Shown here one piece after another: positions 1 through 11,600 of a stretch of 64,000 nucleotides of DNA. The notes under the pieces are model-generated. The model searched no databases. It had not been told where the DNA came from and saw only the letters and a program-made list of their open reading frames with translations. The translations under genes and the position numbers were made by a program. Origin of the DNA: Alentia gelatinosa (Eukaryota > Annelida > Polychaeta > Phyllodocida > Polynoidae); assembly GCA_950022655.1 (NCBI GenBank), contig OX465581.1, positions 31,591,300-31,655,299 of the forward strand. The letters run 5' to 3'. The number at the start of each line of letters is the position of its first letter. Position 1 is the stretch's first letter.

Positions 1-570
1 GACTGAATGAGTCATTTTCTGGCGAAACCTTGTTCCTTTCCCTCCCTAGTATACAATTATTAACCAAAGCAGTTTCCTACACCTAAGAACTTTATTTTGG
101 GTTTGTAGAGCACAGATTTGTTACAAGCATATTCAGGGAAATCACTATGGCTCTGCTAATATGATGTCACAGCCTAAACTTGCTACGGTAATGGCATTGG
201 GTTTGGAATACACCATTCCTTTATTTAAGGTAGCATCACTGAAGGGATTAGGTATATTTTGATAAGCCACATAATCATTAAAACACTTTATATATCCTTG
301 TTATATTTGGGTTATGCAATCTATTATTCATTTCATGGACAGCCTATTCTATATCTAGATGAAGCTGGTTAGATAAGACTGTGAGGGCGGTGCTTCTCTA
401 TATACACAGATTTATATAATATCATCACAACAAATATCATGAAGGTGAATTATGGAATAATTAATATATAAAGCAATGACTGCTCTCTTAAATTCTGGTA
501 CTGTTGCGCTGACAGTCAGTGAGTCACCTCGTAAACATCTGCAGAATTATCTTGCCAAAAGCCCGTGACA

Positions 571-656
571 TCTAGTCAGACGAGTCCGACCCTATACTCT
601 AGTAATAAATACGGGAACGTACTGTTTCAGTGTTTGTTTGGGTCGCCTACGACTAG
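571..656 (+). repeat. Left copy of an inverted repeat around the PQBP1/UBL4A promoter
   Basis: The stretch beginning AGTCAGACGAGTCCGACCCT and ending GGTCGCCTACGACTAG reappears as its reverse complement at about 2848-2932, at roughly 85 percent identity by eye. Together the copies frame the first exons of both divergent genes. A partial third copy of the tip may sit near 21513-21535. Confidence 0.75.
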
Positions 657-925
657 TGACATCGGACCGTCATAATTAGCTGGCCGGGCTAAAGATACCG
701 GGCCGTTTTTACGCTGTTCCGATTCCATCTGCTACCATTTCCTATGGGTAACTGGAGATTTAGGTACCAGAGAGAATTAGGTACCAGGATAACTATGGAG
801 AACTAGGTACCATGGTGAAGTAGGTACCAGGAGATTTAGGTACCAAAGTCAGAGTGACTTTAGAGCAAGAAGGAACTATATGACTATAGTTCCATTTTGC
901 TCCTTATAAATAATGTAACAGAGAG

Positions 926-1132
926 TCATAATTTATCTACCTCGTTCTTCTTTATTCTCCAGTATTCTTGCTGTGACACACATGAATTACATGTTCGATG
1001 TTGCCATCTGTCACAGTTGTCACACTGAAGAGCCTGCTGCCTAGGGCGCACATTCTCCTTGCAGACAACACAGGGGAAATCTGGCTCGGGTACAAGCTCA
1101 GACCTCTTAGCCTTCTTAGCTCTGGGTTTCAT
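926..1132 (-). pseudogene. Truncated PHD-like zinc finger inside the foldback element
   Basis: A 68-codon frame encodes a basic N-terminus, then CVVC, CDNC and H-x2-C spaced as in a PHD finger (Cys4-His-Cys). It stops before the last Trp and Cys pair of a full C4HC3 finger. Such fingers occur in transposon-derived proteins of marine invertebrates, and this copy lies between the inverted GGTACC arrays, so I read it as a transposon remnant rather than a host gene. No other coding segment is visible in the element. Confidence 0.45.
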
Positions 1133-1215
1133 AGTGAGATTTGATAGAACTTTTACAAGTTCATGAGATTAATAGCACTTTTCGACCAGAGACTAAGGAG
1201 AGGCTAATATGTGTA

Positions 1216-1281
1216 GCAGGAGGCAGGTAGACACAGCAGGAGGCAGGTAGACACGGCAGGAGGCAGGTAGACACGGCAGGA
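1216..1281 (+). repeat. Minisatellite, 20-bp unit, a little over three copies
   Basis: The unit GCAGGAGGCAGGTAGACACG repeats with one base varying between copies (A or G at the end). A second short direct repeat of ACTCAACTCCTCACA type follows at about 1386-1445. Confidence 0.8.
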
Positions 1282-2184
1282 GATGTCAGCAGTTGAGCAG
1301 GTGTTCACTCCACTATGAGTAGTGGAGGAATGTGATTTGAGATGCGAAAACGGCCGTTTTTATGCACCAGAATCCGTTCTGTGACTGACACTTCACAACT
1401 CAACTCCTCACACCTCACAACTCAACTCCTCACAACTCAACGGATCACACCTCCTTTGAAGATACAGACACCTACTGTCATCTAGCACATCAAAGAGGTC
1501 GGGGGAGGGTAGGTGTTGTAGCGGCCGTATTACGGCCGCTACAATGGCCGTAAACGTAACCTGCGCGACTTTTCGATTTTGGGGCACCTATACTTTGAAT
1601 AATTCATTAACTCAATAATTCATTGATCCAAGTGTTAATTAGAAGCTGAAATATAGGGCTATCGGATGCAAAAATTGGAATGAAAATATCTTTATGCCAT
1701 ACAAAGTTACACCAGGTTGAATTAATGGTACCTAAATCTCCTGGTACCTAAGTCTCCATGGTACCTACATCTCCTGGTACCGAGTTCTCCATGGTACCTA
1801 GTTCTCTGGTTTTCATACTATGGAGTACACTACAGACGGTTGGTCACACCCCTCGCTCTGATAGGACTTCCTTTGAATTTGACGGCTTTTCACAAGATAA
1901 AACAAAAGTGAGTTGCGTCGATAAAACTATACCTACCCTCACCCACATCTTCAGATCATCCTGTATGTTGCCGTGATGGCTCCTAACAAGAGGGATAACT
2001 TGGTTTCTTGACAAATTTTCCTTAATGCATTTGTGTTCAGACGTATCCGACCCAATAGTGACAATACTTTAAGTTTAGTTCACGTTTGAGTTGTGAACCT
2101 TAACTTAGCGGCCTAGAAAGGGTTAATTATCGCTCACAAAAATACTACATCACCTCGGCTGATATGCTATTGCATATTACTTAC

Positions 2185-2260
2185 CTTTTCTTGTTGGTTC
2201 CTCAACTTGGATCAAGCCACGCTTAGCCAAACGAGCCGCCAATGCAGGTGGAAGCGGCAT
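2185..2260 (-). CDS. PQBP1: PQBP1, first coding exon only (gene continues beyond the left edge)
   Basis: Read on the minus strand, the ATG at 2260 opens a 25-codon stretch, MPLPPALAARLAKRGLIQVE followed by EPTRK, ending in a consensus donor (G|GTAAGT, donor at 2184-2179). The MPLPxAL-x2-RLAKRG start is characteristic of polyglutamine-binding protein 1, a nuclear WW-domain protein that binds U5-15kD/TXNL4A and acts in splicing. Only this exon (phase 1 at its end) is visible. I could not find the WW-domain exon in 1-2178, so it and the disordered C-terminus should lie to the left of the window. The gene is head-to-head with UBL4A, whose ATG is 429 bp away. Identification rests on 25 residues, but these combine family-specific residues with a correct donor. 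Confidence 0.8.
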
Positions 2261-2689
2261 ATTTAAACGATTTTTTTAGAAGCGTCTTCCCCAGTCCAGA
2301 TCCAGTCTACGCTGCCAGAATTTACGAACCACACTGCGCCGCTCTGGTTTATCGCCCTGCAAAACCTTTTCCTAGGGCACTCGAGCGATGCAGTGTTTTC
2401 CAAGCGGACAATGCTTTTAAAGCGTAAAGTGCTGCTGAGAACAAGCTCTGTATCAAAGTATCAATAAGCTAAATCATTCACAACAAAGCATCCAATATAC
2501 TATAAACCAATGACCTATTTTTGTACTTAGTTAATAATACAATCTTAGTATTAGGTTTTTTATAGAGTTTTTGAAATATCGTTGCCTTATATACATTTAT
2601 CTATTTTAGGAGTGATATAAATAAACACGTTACTTTGTGACCCCAGACACTCGTAGTCGTGAAACTTTGAGATCACTGTTGTTGGCACG
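2261..2689. promoter_or_regulatory. Divergent promoter region of PQBP1 and UBL4A
   Basis: These 429 bp separate the PQBP1 start codon (minus) from the UBL4A start codon (plus). There is no other gene between them, so both promoters and 5' UTRs must lie here or in upstream non-coding exons. I see no clear TATA box placed for either gene. Confidence 0.65.
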
Positions 2690-5600
2690 ATGAAGTTAAC
2701 TGTAAAACGAATCTCAGGTCCCGATTGTTCTGTCGAGGTAGGTGCCCGCTAATCACTAGTTTAGGTTACAACTTCAATAATACAACTCGTATTTGTAAGC
2801 CACTGAGGCGACTCTAACGTCCTTCGTGGCGTCTTCCATCCCAACCTTTACTAGTCGTGGGCGACCCTAACACTAGTATTAGTAACAGTACGTTCCCGTA
2901 ATACTGGTGTATAGGGTCGGACTCGTCTGACTAAACCTTTACTGGTTTCAGTTGCCACTACGAGGACGGTCTACCCTCTGATGCTAAAATTCAGTATCTG
3001 GTATTTTCGGGGGGGGGGGGATGCTTGGATTTTATTTAAGATTTTTAGATTACCATATCATTCTAAGGGCCATTCGTCGAGTCAGCCTGGAAGTAGGTGG
3101 CGCTTCGAACCCCCTCCGCGGCCATCTTGGCAAGGAACTTATCCAGTGCTAAGCCTATGGAGATTTCAAACGTTCATTTCTGATACTATTTGATATCTGA
3201 GGATGTATTTAGTAACACACAAGTCAATCTTTTGACAAAACCAAACCACCCTGGCAGTTTCAGATCAAATGATTATGTGATGGCCTTAGTTTAGCCTCCG
3301 AATGCGATGTCAACAAATCGTCGAAACACCGATTTTCTTCGAGTTGGAATGTTTGAATCATGCCTGGGTGGTGTAAATAGTTAAATTTTAACTATTTCAT
3401 GTAATGATTGTACATGAAGAAGTCAATTAGTTTAGTTCTTCACTATTTTATAGTCTGACAGCTCTTTGTGGTCACCAGCAATATGGCGGACTGTGTCTGT
3501 TGTCAGGGAAATTTGCATAAACTGGAGGGGATTTTAAACCGGAAGTCACCAGATGACTCGGAGAATAGATATGTAGGGATGGCTATGGGTTTTTATTTTT
3601 ATTATCCCCCCCCCCCCCCCAATGAAAATCCATACAGATCTTCTCTACCCTAAAGTAGGCCTATACCCTATTCTCCGATCCGGCTGGACACTTCCATTTC
3701 AGAATACCCTCCAAATTATGCAAATTCACCTGACAACGGATCAATCCACCATCTTTGCTGGTGAATACAAAGCGCTGTCAGAGTTTAAAATGGCGAAAAA
3801 CTATACTAATTGACCTTCTCCTGTTAATTTTGAACATGGAATAGTTTAAATGGGATTATTTACATTATTCAGACATAATTTAAACATGCCTGCTCGAGGA
3901 AAAACGATTGTTTTGACAATTTGTTGACATCGCATTTATTCTCCGATCCGGCCTGGATGTAGGTGGCGTCCGAACCCCAGGCGCGGCCATCTTGGGAAGG
4001 CACCTACACAATGCTAAGTCTTTGGCGAATTCAAACGTCCATTTCTGCTATTATTCACCATGTGGGGATGTGTTAATTAACTCGCAAGCCTTTCCCTCAA
4101 TAAACCATACCATCCTTGAAATTTCAGATCAATTAGATTTGTAATTGCTTCATTTCAGACCATAAACGCGATGTAAACAAAAGGTCGAAACAACCGTTTT
4201 CTTCGACTTGGCACGTTAAAATTATATCTAAATAACGTAAATAATCCTATTTCAATTATTCCATGTACAAAATTCACAGGAGAAGGTCGATTAATATAGT
4301 TTTTCACCATTTTAAACTCTGACAGCACTTTGTATTCACCAGCAAAGATGGCGAATCGATCCGCATTGGAGGGTATTTTGAACCGGAAGTGTCCAGCCGG
4401 ATCGGAGAATAGTCGAAACTAGGGCTACCACATGTATACTCATTTTATCTGAAATTGCAGGGAAGTCTAAGTTTGACCAAGAGAATTCTTCAAAAGTACT
4501 TAAAACATCCTCACACATTAAATAGTATGATAAATAGACGTCCGAACGGTTCCATAGGATTAGCATTGCGTAGGGGATTCTCCAAAATGGCCGCCCAGGG
4601 GGTTCGTAGCGCCACCTAATTCCTGGATGGATCGGAGAATCAGCAGCAGGTTATCATATTTTATTATATACCCATGCAGTGTATAGATAATTACGTACTA
4701 CTGCTCCCCTTGCATATACATTTTATTCTGAACCCTGTGCAGTACACTGTTATACTGCACACATTGGAATATCAGCAGTGTGTGGGCATTTACACTGACA
4801 TATCTTCTATGCCGATGTATGGTAAGATTTGATTAATTTTGGGTAGCCAGTGGGCCCAACCCAACCCAACCCTGTCTTATCGATCTATACTGGACGCAGT
4901 CCGACATGTATGAAAACAAATAGAACAAATAAATACATAACCATTTGTCTTCACCAACGTTCAAACAAGGTGTCTGTTGCTTTATAACTGTGGACTTAGA
5001 GGTAATTTCCCAGTAAAACGGCCCTTCTTCTCCGTTCAGCCATCTTTGTTACTGGTCCCTCTACTGCACACTATAACACACCAGTTACCAGCTCTATAAA
5101 GGAAGTCCGCTTGTCTAACAGACATAATATAAATATTATAAATCAGCAGTGATTGGAAGTAGCCTCATTTAAAAAACAATGGCTGAAAAATTGTGTGGCC
5201 TCACATGAGAGTAAAATCACTGGAAATTTACCTTTATATTGGTATAACAACCCTCAGAGGCAAAGGATATACTGATATTTATTAGTTCTTCAACTTAAAA
5301 AGCCACAATTTGCCACATCTGTCCAAAATTAAGGTAAGTTTCATGAACTAAGCAAAACCTGGCCCGGTACAAAGGACAGCCGTTCACCCATGGAGAGAAT
5401 GAACAGATTAGGGGTAGATACTTTACCTAAATTTTGGGTACCTGGTATATAATAAATATAGAACGACCCACCATGCTTGTACATGCTACAAAACTCGATG
5501 GGAATTGATGCTTTTACAGAACTCGGCCTCGGGCCTTGTTCAGTAAAAAGCAACAATTCCCCATCTCGTTTTGTAGCATGTACATCATGGTCGTTCTATA

Positions 5601-8600
5601 TAAATATTCTCGGGAGCGGCGCCGATGTCACACAACATAGTAACGGGTACGTCCGGCTCCATGAAGGTACACTGTGCTACTCGGGTTTGTTACTTTGCAG
5701 TGTTTTTTTCCCCGAAAGTTGCTTGAGCGCTGCAGTACGCCACAAAGAGTCAGGGATGTCATTTTTCAATGTTTTCATTGAAATTCATGTTTTCATCTTC
5801 AGAATAAAATAATTCCTTGTATGATATTGATGTACCATCTGCTAAAGTACCCAATTTAACCAAAGCCTATGATCCCCCTTTGAAACTTCCCACTGACTCA
5901 AGTAAAAACTTGAGCTTTCCCTTGATTCCCCACTGTAATGTGTGTAATGCATAAACCCTGTATTGCAATACAAATATTTCAAAGTTTTTTTCTGACCCCA
6001 ACTGACAACCCTGAAGAGTAAAGCAATCGTGACTGACTTTTCACGCCATTGAAACCAATGTTAAACCCACTGTACTTCTCTGGTAATATCTCCATAAATA
6101 TCCAACATAGGGACACCAAACAAAAACTGGCATGTAGGCGAAGAGCAGTGGAAAACAATAGGTGGTTCCTTTATATTATTTTGTAGGATCTAAAATTGTT
6201 TTATTTTGTGTGTTGTCTAGTAAACTGCAGAAATTGCAGATGACAGGCTGCTGCAAATATCAAAATAAAAACTTACTTATTCATATTCCTTGTCAGAATA
6301 ACATCAAACTACTTCTAATTATGCATATCAATCATGAACTGTGAGTCCAAACAACGCTTTACATTACGGGCATCGAATGATAATAGCAGAAAGCTAGGGT
6401 GCTCGAAAAGGGCAAAACCCATTGCCAACTGGAGCCTCGTTTTAGTTTGAACGTTCCGCTCCCGAGAATGGTTTCATACATGTGTCTTAAACCAATCAAA
6501 AACAGTTTTAAAAAGTATGAGGTTTGAATTGCCGCAGCTGCCTGTGCTATCACTTGGCAGACGAGATCACAAAATTGCCACCATGCAGCGACAATGGCGC
6601 CCCTAGCAGAATGTGTAGGACCTAGTTAGGGCTAGGGGAAGGGTTTTCTGTTTGTTTTCTTTCCCAGATAGGAAAAACTTTGAAGCCAAGATAACATACT
6701 AGTAAGTATAGTATTTATCTACAGTTGTAAATAAGATACTAGAGTTGGGAAGATTTGAAATGGGTCAGGTTTGTTACTGGTCAAATTTTTCATGGGTCGA
6801 GGTCGTTTCAGGTTGAGTACTGCAGTATTTGTGTCAAGACCTACTCTGAGAAACTTAGCCTGCCTAAAGGCGGTGCTCCATTTCACTGATTCATGTTCTC
6901 CCCTAGTCGGATTTGATGTCATAGGCAAAGTTTGAGACTTATATGATCGCTGGTAACCAGCTCAATTAAAAATAGAGTTTTCAAAATGGCAGATGGTTGA
7001 TTGAGGAGTTGTCCCATTCAGGAGTTCAAAGGAAGATTTGATAAAGAAAAAGGAAACATCTGATGCTCATATGATGTGAGACTGAAGATTGTGATGTAAG
7101 TTATTGAATTCAACTGTTTTTTTACTGCATGACACTTCCTTTACAAACGTGATTGTGCGAACCAGTTTGGTTCGCAAAGAATCTCAAAGTTTGCCTATGT
7201 CCCTAGTACAACATCTTTGGGGAGTGATAGCAGACACAGCGTTGTACTACGTATAACTAGTTCTTCCCCTGTTCTTCCATATTCCTTCAACAAGTTGTGC
7301 TCCATTAATGCTCCAATCCTGCAAGAATTGTTTTTTTGTCAATCTGACCTCGATTGGCACTGGGTTGGAGCACCTGCTCCAATGGACTCCACTAATGCGG
7401 TACTGTAGATACCCACGATCAGGGGCCGATTGTAACACAGTCTGCAGCACTAATGCGAGTTCCCTGTTCATTCATTCCTGACTGTCAAGACGGGGTGCAT
7501 CAAGGTAGGGGGTGTCTACCAACTTGGATTTGTACGGAATGGTGATCGATAGCATGTGAATTTCCGCAGAATATTGTGGTTAACGGAATAATGCAGTTAA
7601 ATAAAGATAAGACTTGATGTTATGAACGTGTATAGCACACTCTGGTGCTAATAGTCTAATTGAAGAAATTGGATGTTAAACTACCCAAACAAACAAAATC
7701 TGGTGCTAAAATTCTGGCCAAACTCTCCGATTTTTCGGCCTCCGCTCGAAGGTTAATGGTTCGCGGGTGTCGCCTGTTCATGTTAACTGCGTTGAGGTAT
7801 AGGCATAGAACAGCCAATTTGGGCTCTGGGAAAGCCCACGGATGCATACTGGTATCGCCCGGGGTCCCTGATTTGTACAGGAGTGATCTGTGAATTTCCG
7901 CTGAACGTTATGGATGTTCATAGCACACTCTGGTGCTAAGATTATGTTCAATCTTCCAAATTGTCTGAACTATCGGCCTCTACTCCCAGGTTTGCAGATC
8001 GGGGGTATTGCCCATTCATGTTGACCACCTCCGTTGAGGTAAAGGTGGGGAAGCAGTCAACGCGGGAGCCATACATCAAACCTATAAAAAGGAGCAGGAA
8101 ATCTGTCAGGGAGAGATAGGGCGCGCTATCGACAGTAGAATTTACTGTTTTAAGAAGTCTAATTGAACAAATTGGATGTTTAACTACCCAAACAAACAGT
8201 TTTTGAAATATTTTTCTGTTCACAAAAAGGCTTACCCTGCCACCTCTGCCTCCTGCCACAGCCTGTCATATCCCCCCTCCTCCCTACACCCTCCTTCAGT
8301 GGAAGGGGTGATCTTCGGTGACGTCGTATCAGTATGTAATTCCAAAAGTGACATGCGGAGGTGTTACATAGTGTCATATGTCCAACCTGAGGAGGGGTTG
8401 CTCTTGTCGATCTTCGGTGAGGGGTATGGTGTAGGTTGATTGACAGACCATCCCCTATTACCTAATACCATATGTGAAACCCCTCACCCAAAGGCAGGAA
8501 GAAAGGGGGTAGTGGTGACGGACAAGGCAGCAGATGCAGCCCCCAGACTATCAAGGTTTACATAAAAGCAAATGTACTCTTTCTAATTCTCGGTGTTGTC

Positions 8601-11600
8601 ATTCCGAACGCGATCATTACAATAGTTTTATCAACTGGAAATAAAAACAAGGATTTCTGTGGAAAACTGCCATCTCTGTTACACAGGGTTGTCAGTGGGG
8701 GTAAGAAAAAAACATTGAAATATTTTTTTTGCAATACAGAATTTATGCATTACATATGCATTACAGTAGGAATCAAGGGAAAGCTCAAGTTTTTACATGG
8801 GTCAGTGGGGAGGTTCAGCAAGGGATTCTGGGCTGTGGCTGAATTGGGCTATTTAGCAGTTGGTATATCAATATTACACAAGGAATCATTTTGTTGTTCT
8901 GAAAATGAAAACATTGAATTCAATGGAAACATTGAAAACTGGCATCCCTGTCTGTATCACAACTGAAGGGACAATGGGAGGCTTTTAATTGTATAACTTT
9001 TCCATGTATACATTATATAAAGCCTGGAAAAGAAACCTGGAAAATCAGGATTTAGTCATTGAGAAGAAATTCTCAAAGTCTGTGGGAACGCTGGAAACAA
9101 ACTACGGGCCCTACTCCTCCTAAATTAGCCCAAGAAGTTCTGAGGCCTTTTATTTCTTAAATGGAAATGAAGATATAGGAAGCAGAAACAAACGCGAAAT
9201 TCTATTTGCAGCCAATGGGAGTGAAAAAGATATTGGAGTGATAATCAGCAAACAAAACAAAAATTGTCTTTCGAGATATCACAGAGAGGCTAGACCGAGT
9301 AATAATAAAATAGGTTAAATGTTGAATGTCATATTTCTCACCAAGAGATGGTGAGCAAACTAATTAAGACGACACGTACCGATACTCGCAGGCTTAGAGC
9401 GCATCTGGTGTACTGTTAAAACTCCATATATTACATATTAAATTACATATTTCCACACTACTCCACATATCAACAAGGCAAAGTCTTAATCACTAATTCA
9501 TTAAATGCTTTGGGGGTGATTCCAGGTTACCGAGACAGATGAGGTCACAACACTGAAGAAACTGGTTGAAGAAAAACTATGTGCGCCAGCACATGCGGTA
9601 CGCCTGGTCTTTAAAGGACGCACCCTGACAGGTAAGTACAGTTTAAACAGACACTTTATAGATTCTCTATATTGCTCTTCCTCACGGGAGACAAAATTGA
9701 TGCCAACTGTCCCTCATTTATGATACATGCGATGAGAGGAAATATTCCCACTAACTCGGGGATGGGCAGGATCCATTCTTAAGTAACAAAATAGTTATGA
9801 GACATTATTTACCGACATGTTTCAGACTATTTCAGTCCTTCATCAGGGTTTCCTTATTGCATGATCAGAGGTGGTTATTTTATTTACAGAGCGGTTATAA
9901 GAGCGGTTTTTGATTAGTAACTGGGTAACAGTGGTTGCCATAGTGTACAGATACAACCATAATTTTGGTAACAGTCGTTTAGTTTAGTATCCATAATTAA
10001 TTATTTTAGAGTTCATTGCATTTTATGATAAAATTATCATCAATAATAATCATCAATAAAAAATCTTTTATGATACATGCATGTTGAGAAAAATATTGAA
10101 ACAATCTCGTTATCGTCTTTTATTTTTCATTCGCCTGAATTGAAAGCTCACTGAGCATTTACACTTTACTGTGCGGTAACTATTGGTCATTCCCTTTCAT
10201 CAGATGACAAAACAGTCCGTGAATGTGGCCTTAAAGAGGGAGATAAGCTGTATGCTGTAATAAAGAAGGACCAGATGGGTACGCCCCCGCCGGAGTCACA
10301 CTCTTCAAAGCCTGCCGCTAACACAACAAACTCAGGCGCCCTCTGGTCACAGCTGAGCATATTGTTAAGGAAACACTTTCGGGAACAAGATGCTAATAAG
10401 GTTTTACAAGAATTCCAAAAGGCAAGTTTGAGTCTCCTACTAGATAATCAACTTTCAAGTGAAATATCATCTTTTGATTGGAATATTTCTCAATGTAATC
10501 ATCTCGTAATCACTTGCATGTAACAAACATTGATTCGTTTAATCAATATTGATACATGATTATATACGAGAGTTCTATCATTATAATGTCAGTTGAGGCT
10601 AAAATGACCTCTAGGCCACTACTAAGAGAAAAAGAGGCTACGGATTCCGTAGGGATGGCCGTTCGAGGTATTTTGTTCCATAAAATTAAAAAAGGCAGTG
10701 ACAATTTATGGGACAAATGACCGAGAATGGTATCCATAGGGACTCAGTCACTACGTTTTCTTATTACTATCATATACAATAAAATGAAATAAACAAGATA
10801 TCCCCTCAAAACCGAACTAGACTAGTCTTCTTGAATGAAATTATAAGGAGGCTTCAAAGTTTGGTGTATATTCCGAAATGTTTCGGTATTTTTAATACCT
10901 TCTTCAGGGATCAGATTGATTATGGATTCACATTTGGTTACTGAAGTACACTTGGGATCGCTTTTAAGGATCCGGATCGCTTTTATGGATCATCGAAGTG
11001 TGGCTATAATTAGCATTTAAGTGATTTTTCAAAGAGTCTATAGATGTTGTGTAAGAGAAAAAAATCTATCATATACCTAAATATCACGAAAAAAAACCCA
11101 CAATCATTATAGACATGTACTGCAAGGTACAGTGCGCCCTAAATTAACGACAGGCTTATTGCACCCAAACATTATTTGTTCTGCACCCCTAGCAGCGGGT
11201 AGTATTTCAGACATTCAGCCATAGGTGTATAATTATTAAGAAAAAACATAGCCCCGGGGCATGGCCGATCGAGGTCTTTTGTATTTATGGTATAAACAGT
11301 CGAGAACTCGGTCACTACATTTCCGTCTTATTACATCCCGTGAATTTTATTCACTTACTAAGTAAGTCATCGATTCATAACCCATTCACGACGTCACAGA
11401 GAGCCCAAAGTTTATTAATACTACACCCCTAGCAGCGGGTAGTATTTCATAGACGTTCTGCTGTAGGTGTATATAATAATGATGATGATAATAACAATAA
11501 TGATAAGTATAACAGTAACAATAATAATAATCGATACGTATTTCTATACTTGTGTCATTTACCGGGCAATGTGTTTTTTTCTTTTCCTGCAGGAGTTCAA

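Larger units (their letters stand above)
755..1815. mobile_element. Foldback-like element with GGTACC minisatellite ends
   Basis: At 762-835 the motif GGTACCAGGAGATTTA and variants recur about five times. At 1727-1805 the same unit recurs in reverse orientation (GGTACCTAAATCTCCT and variants). The two arrays are inverted with respect to each other, so the element would have long inverted termini made of tandem subrepeats, as in foldback transposons. The interior carries a truncated PHD-like ORF (926-1132, minus) and tandem repeats. The exact outer ends were not resolved. Confidence 0.6.
1..2184. other. Intron 1 of PQBP1 (left part of window), repeat-rich
   Basis: No exon is seen here on either strand. 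The stretch holds the left copy of an inverted repeat (about 571-656), a foldback-type element (about 755-1815) with GGTACC minisatellite ends and a PHD-like zinc-finger remnant, and a short 20-bp-unit minisatellite (1216-1281). Positions 1-560 and 1820-2180 are AT-rich with nothing recognisable. Confidence 0.6.
2738..9525 (+). other. UBL4A intron 1: a nest of small transposons
   Basis: No exon is seen on either strand between the donor at 2738 and the acceptor at 9525. The stretch holds the right inverted repeat (2848-2932), three copies or half-copies of a MITE (3071-4412), a fragment near 4563-4641, a hairpin element (5457-5600), a TIR element (5604-6470) and copies of a repeat carrying GTGTATAGCACACTCTGGTG (about 7505-8150). 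Between about 8440 and 9500 nothing stands out. Confidence 0.7.

Noticed and set aside
2242..2427. 61-codon plus-strand frame
   Set aside because: Antisense shadow of the PQBP1 first exon and its 5' UTR.
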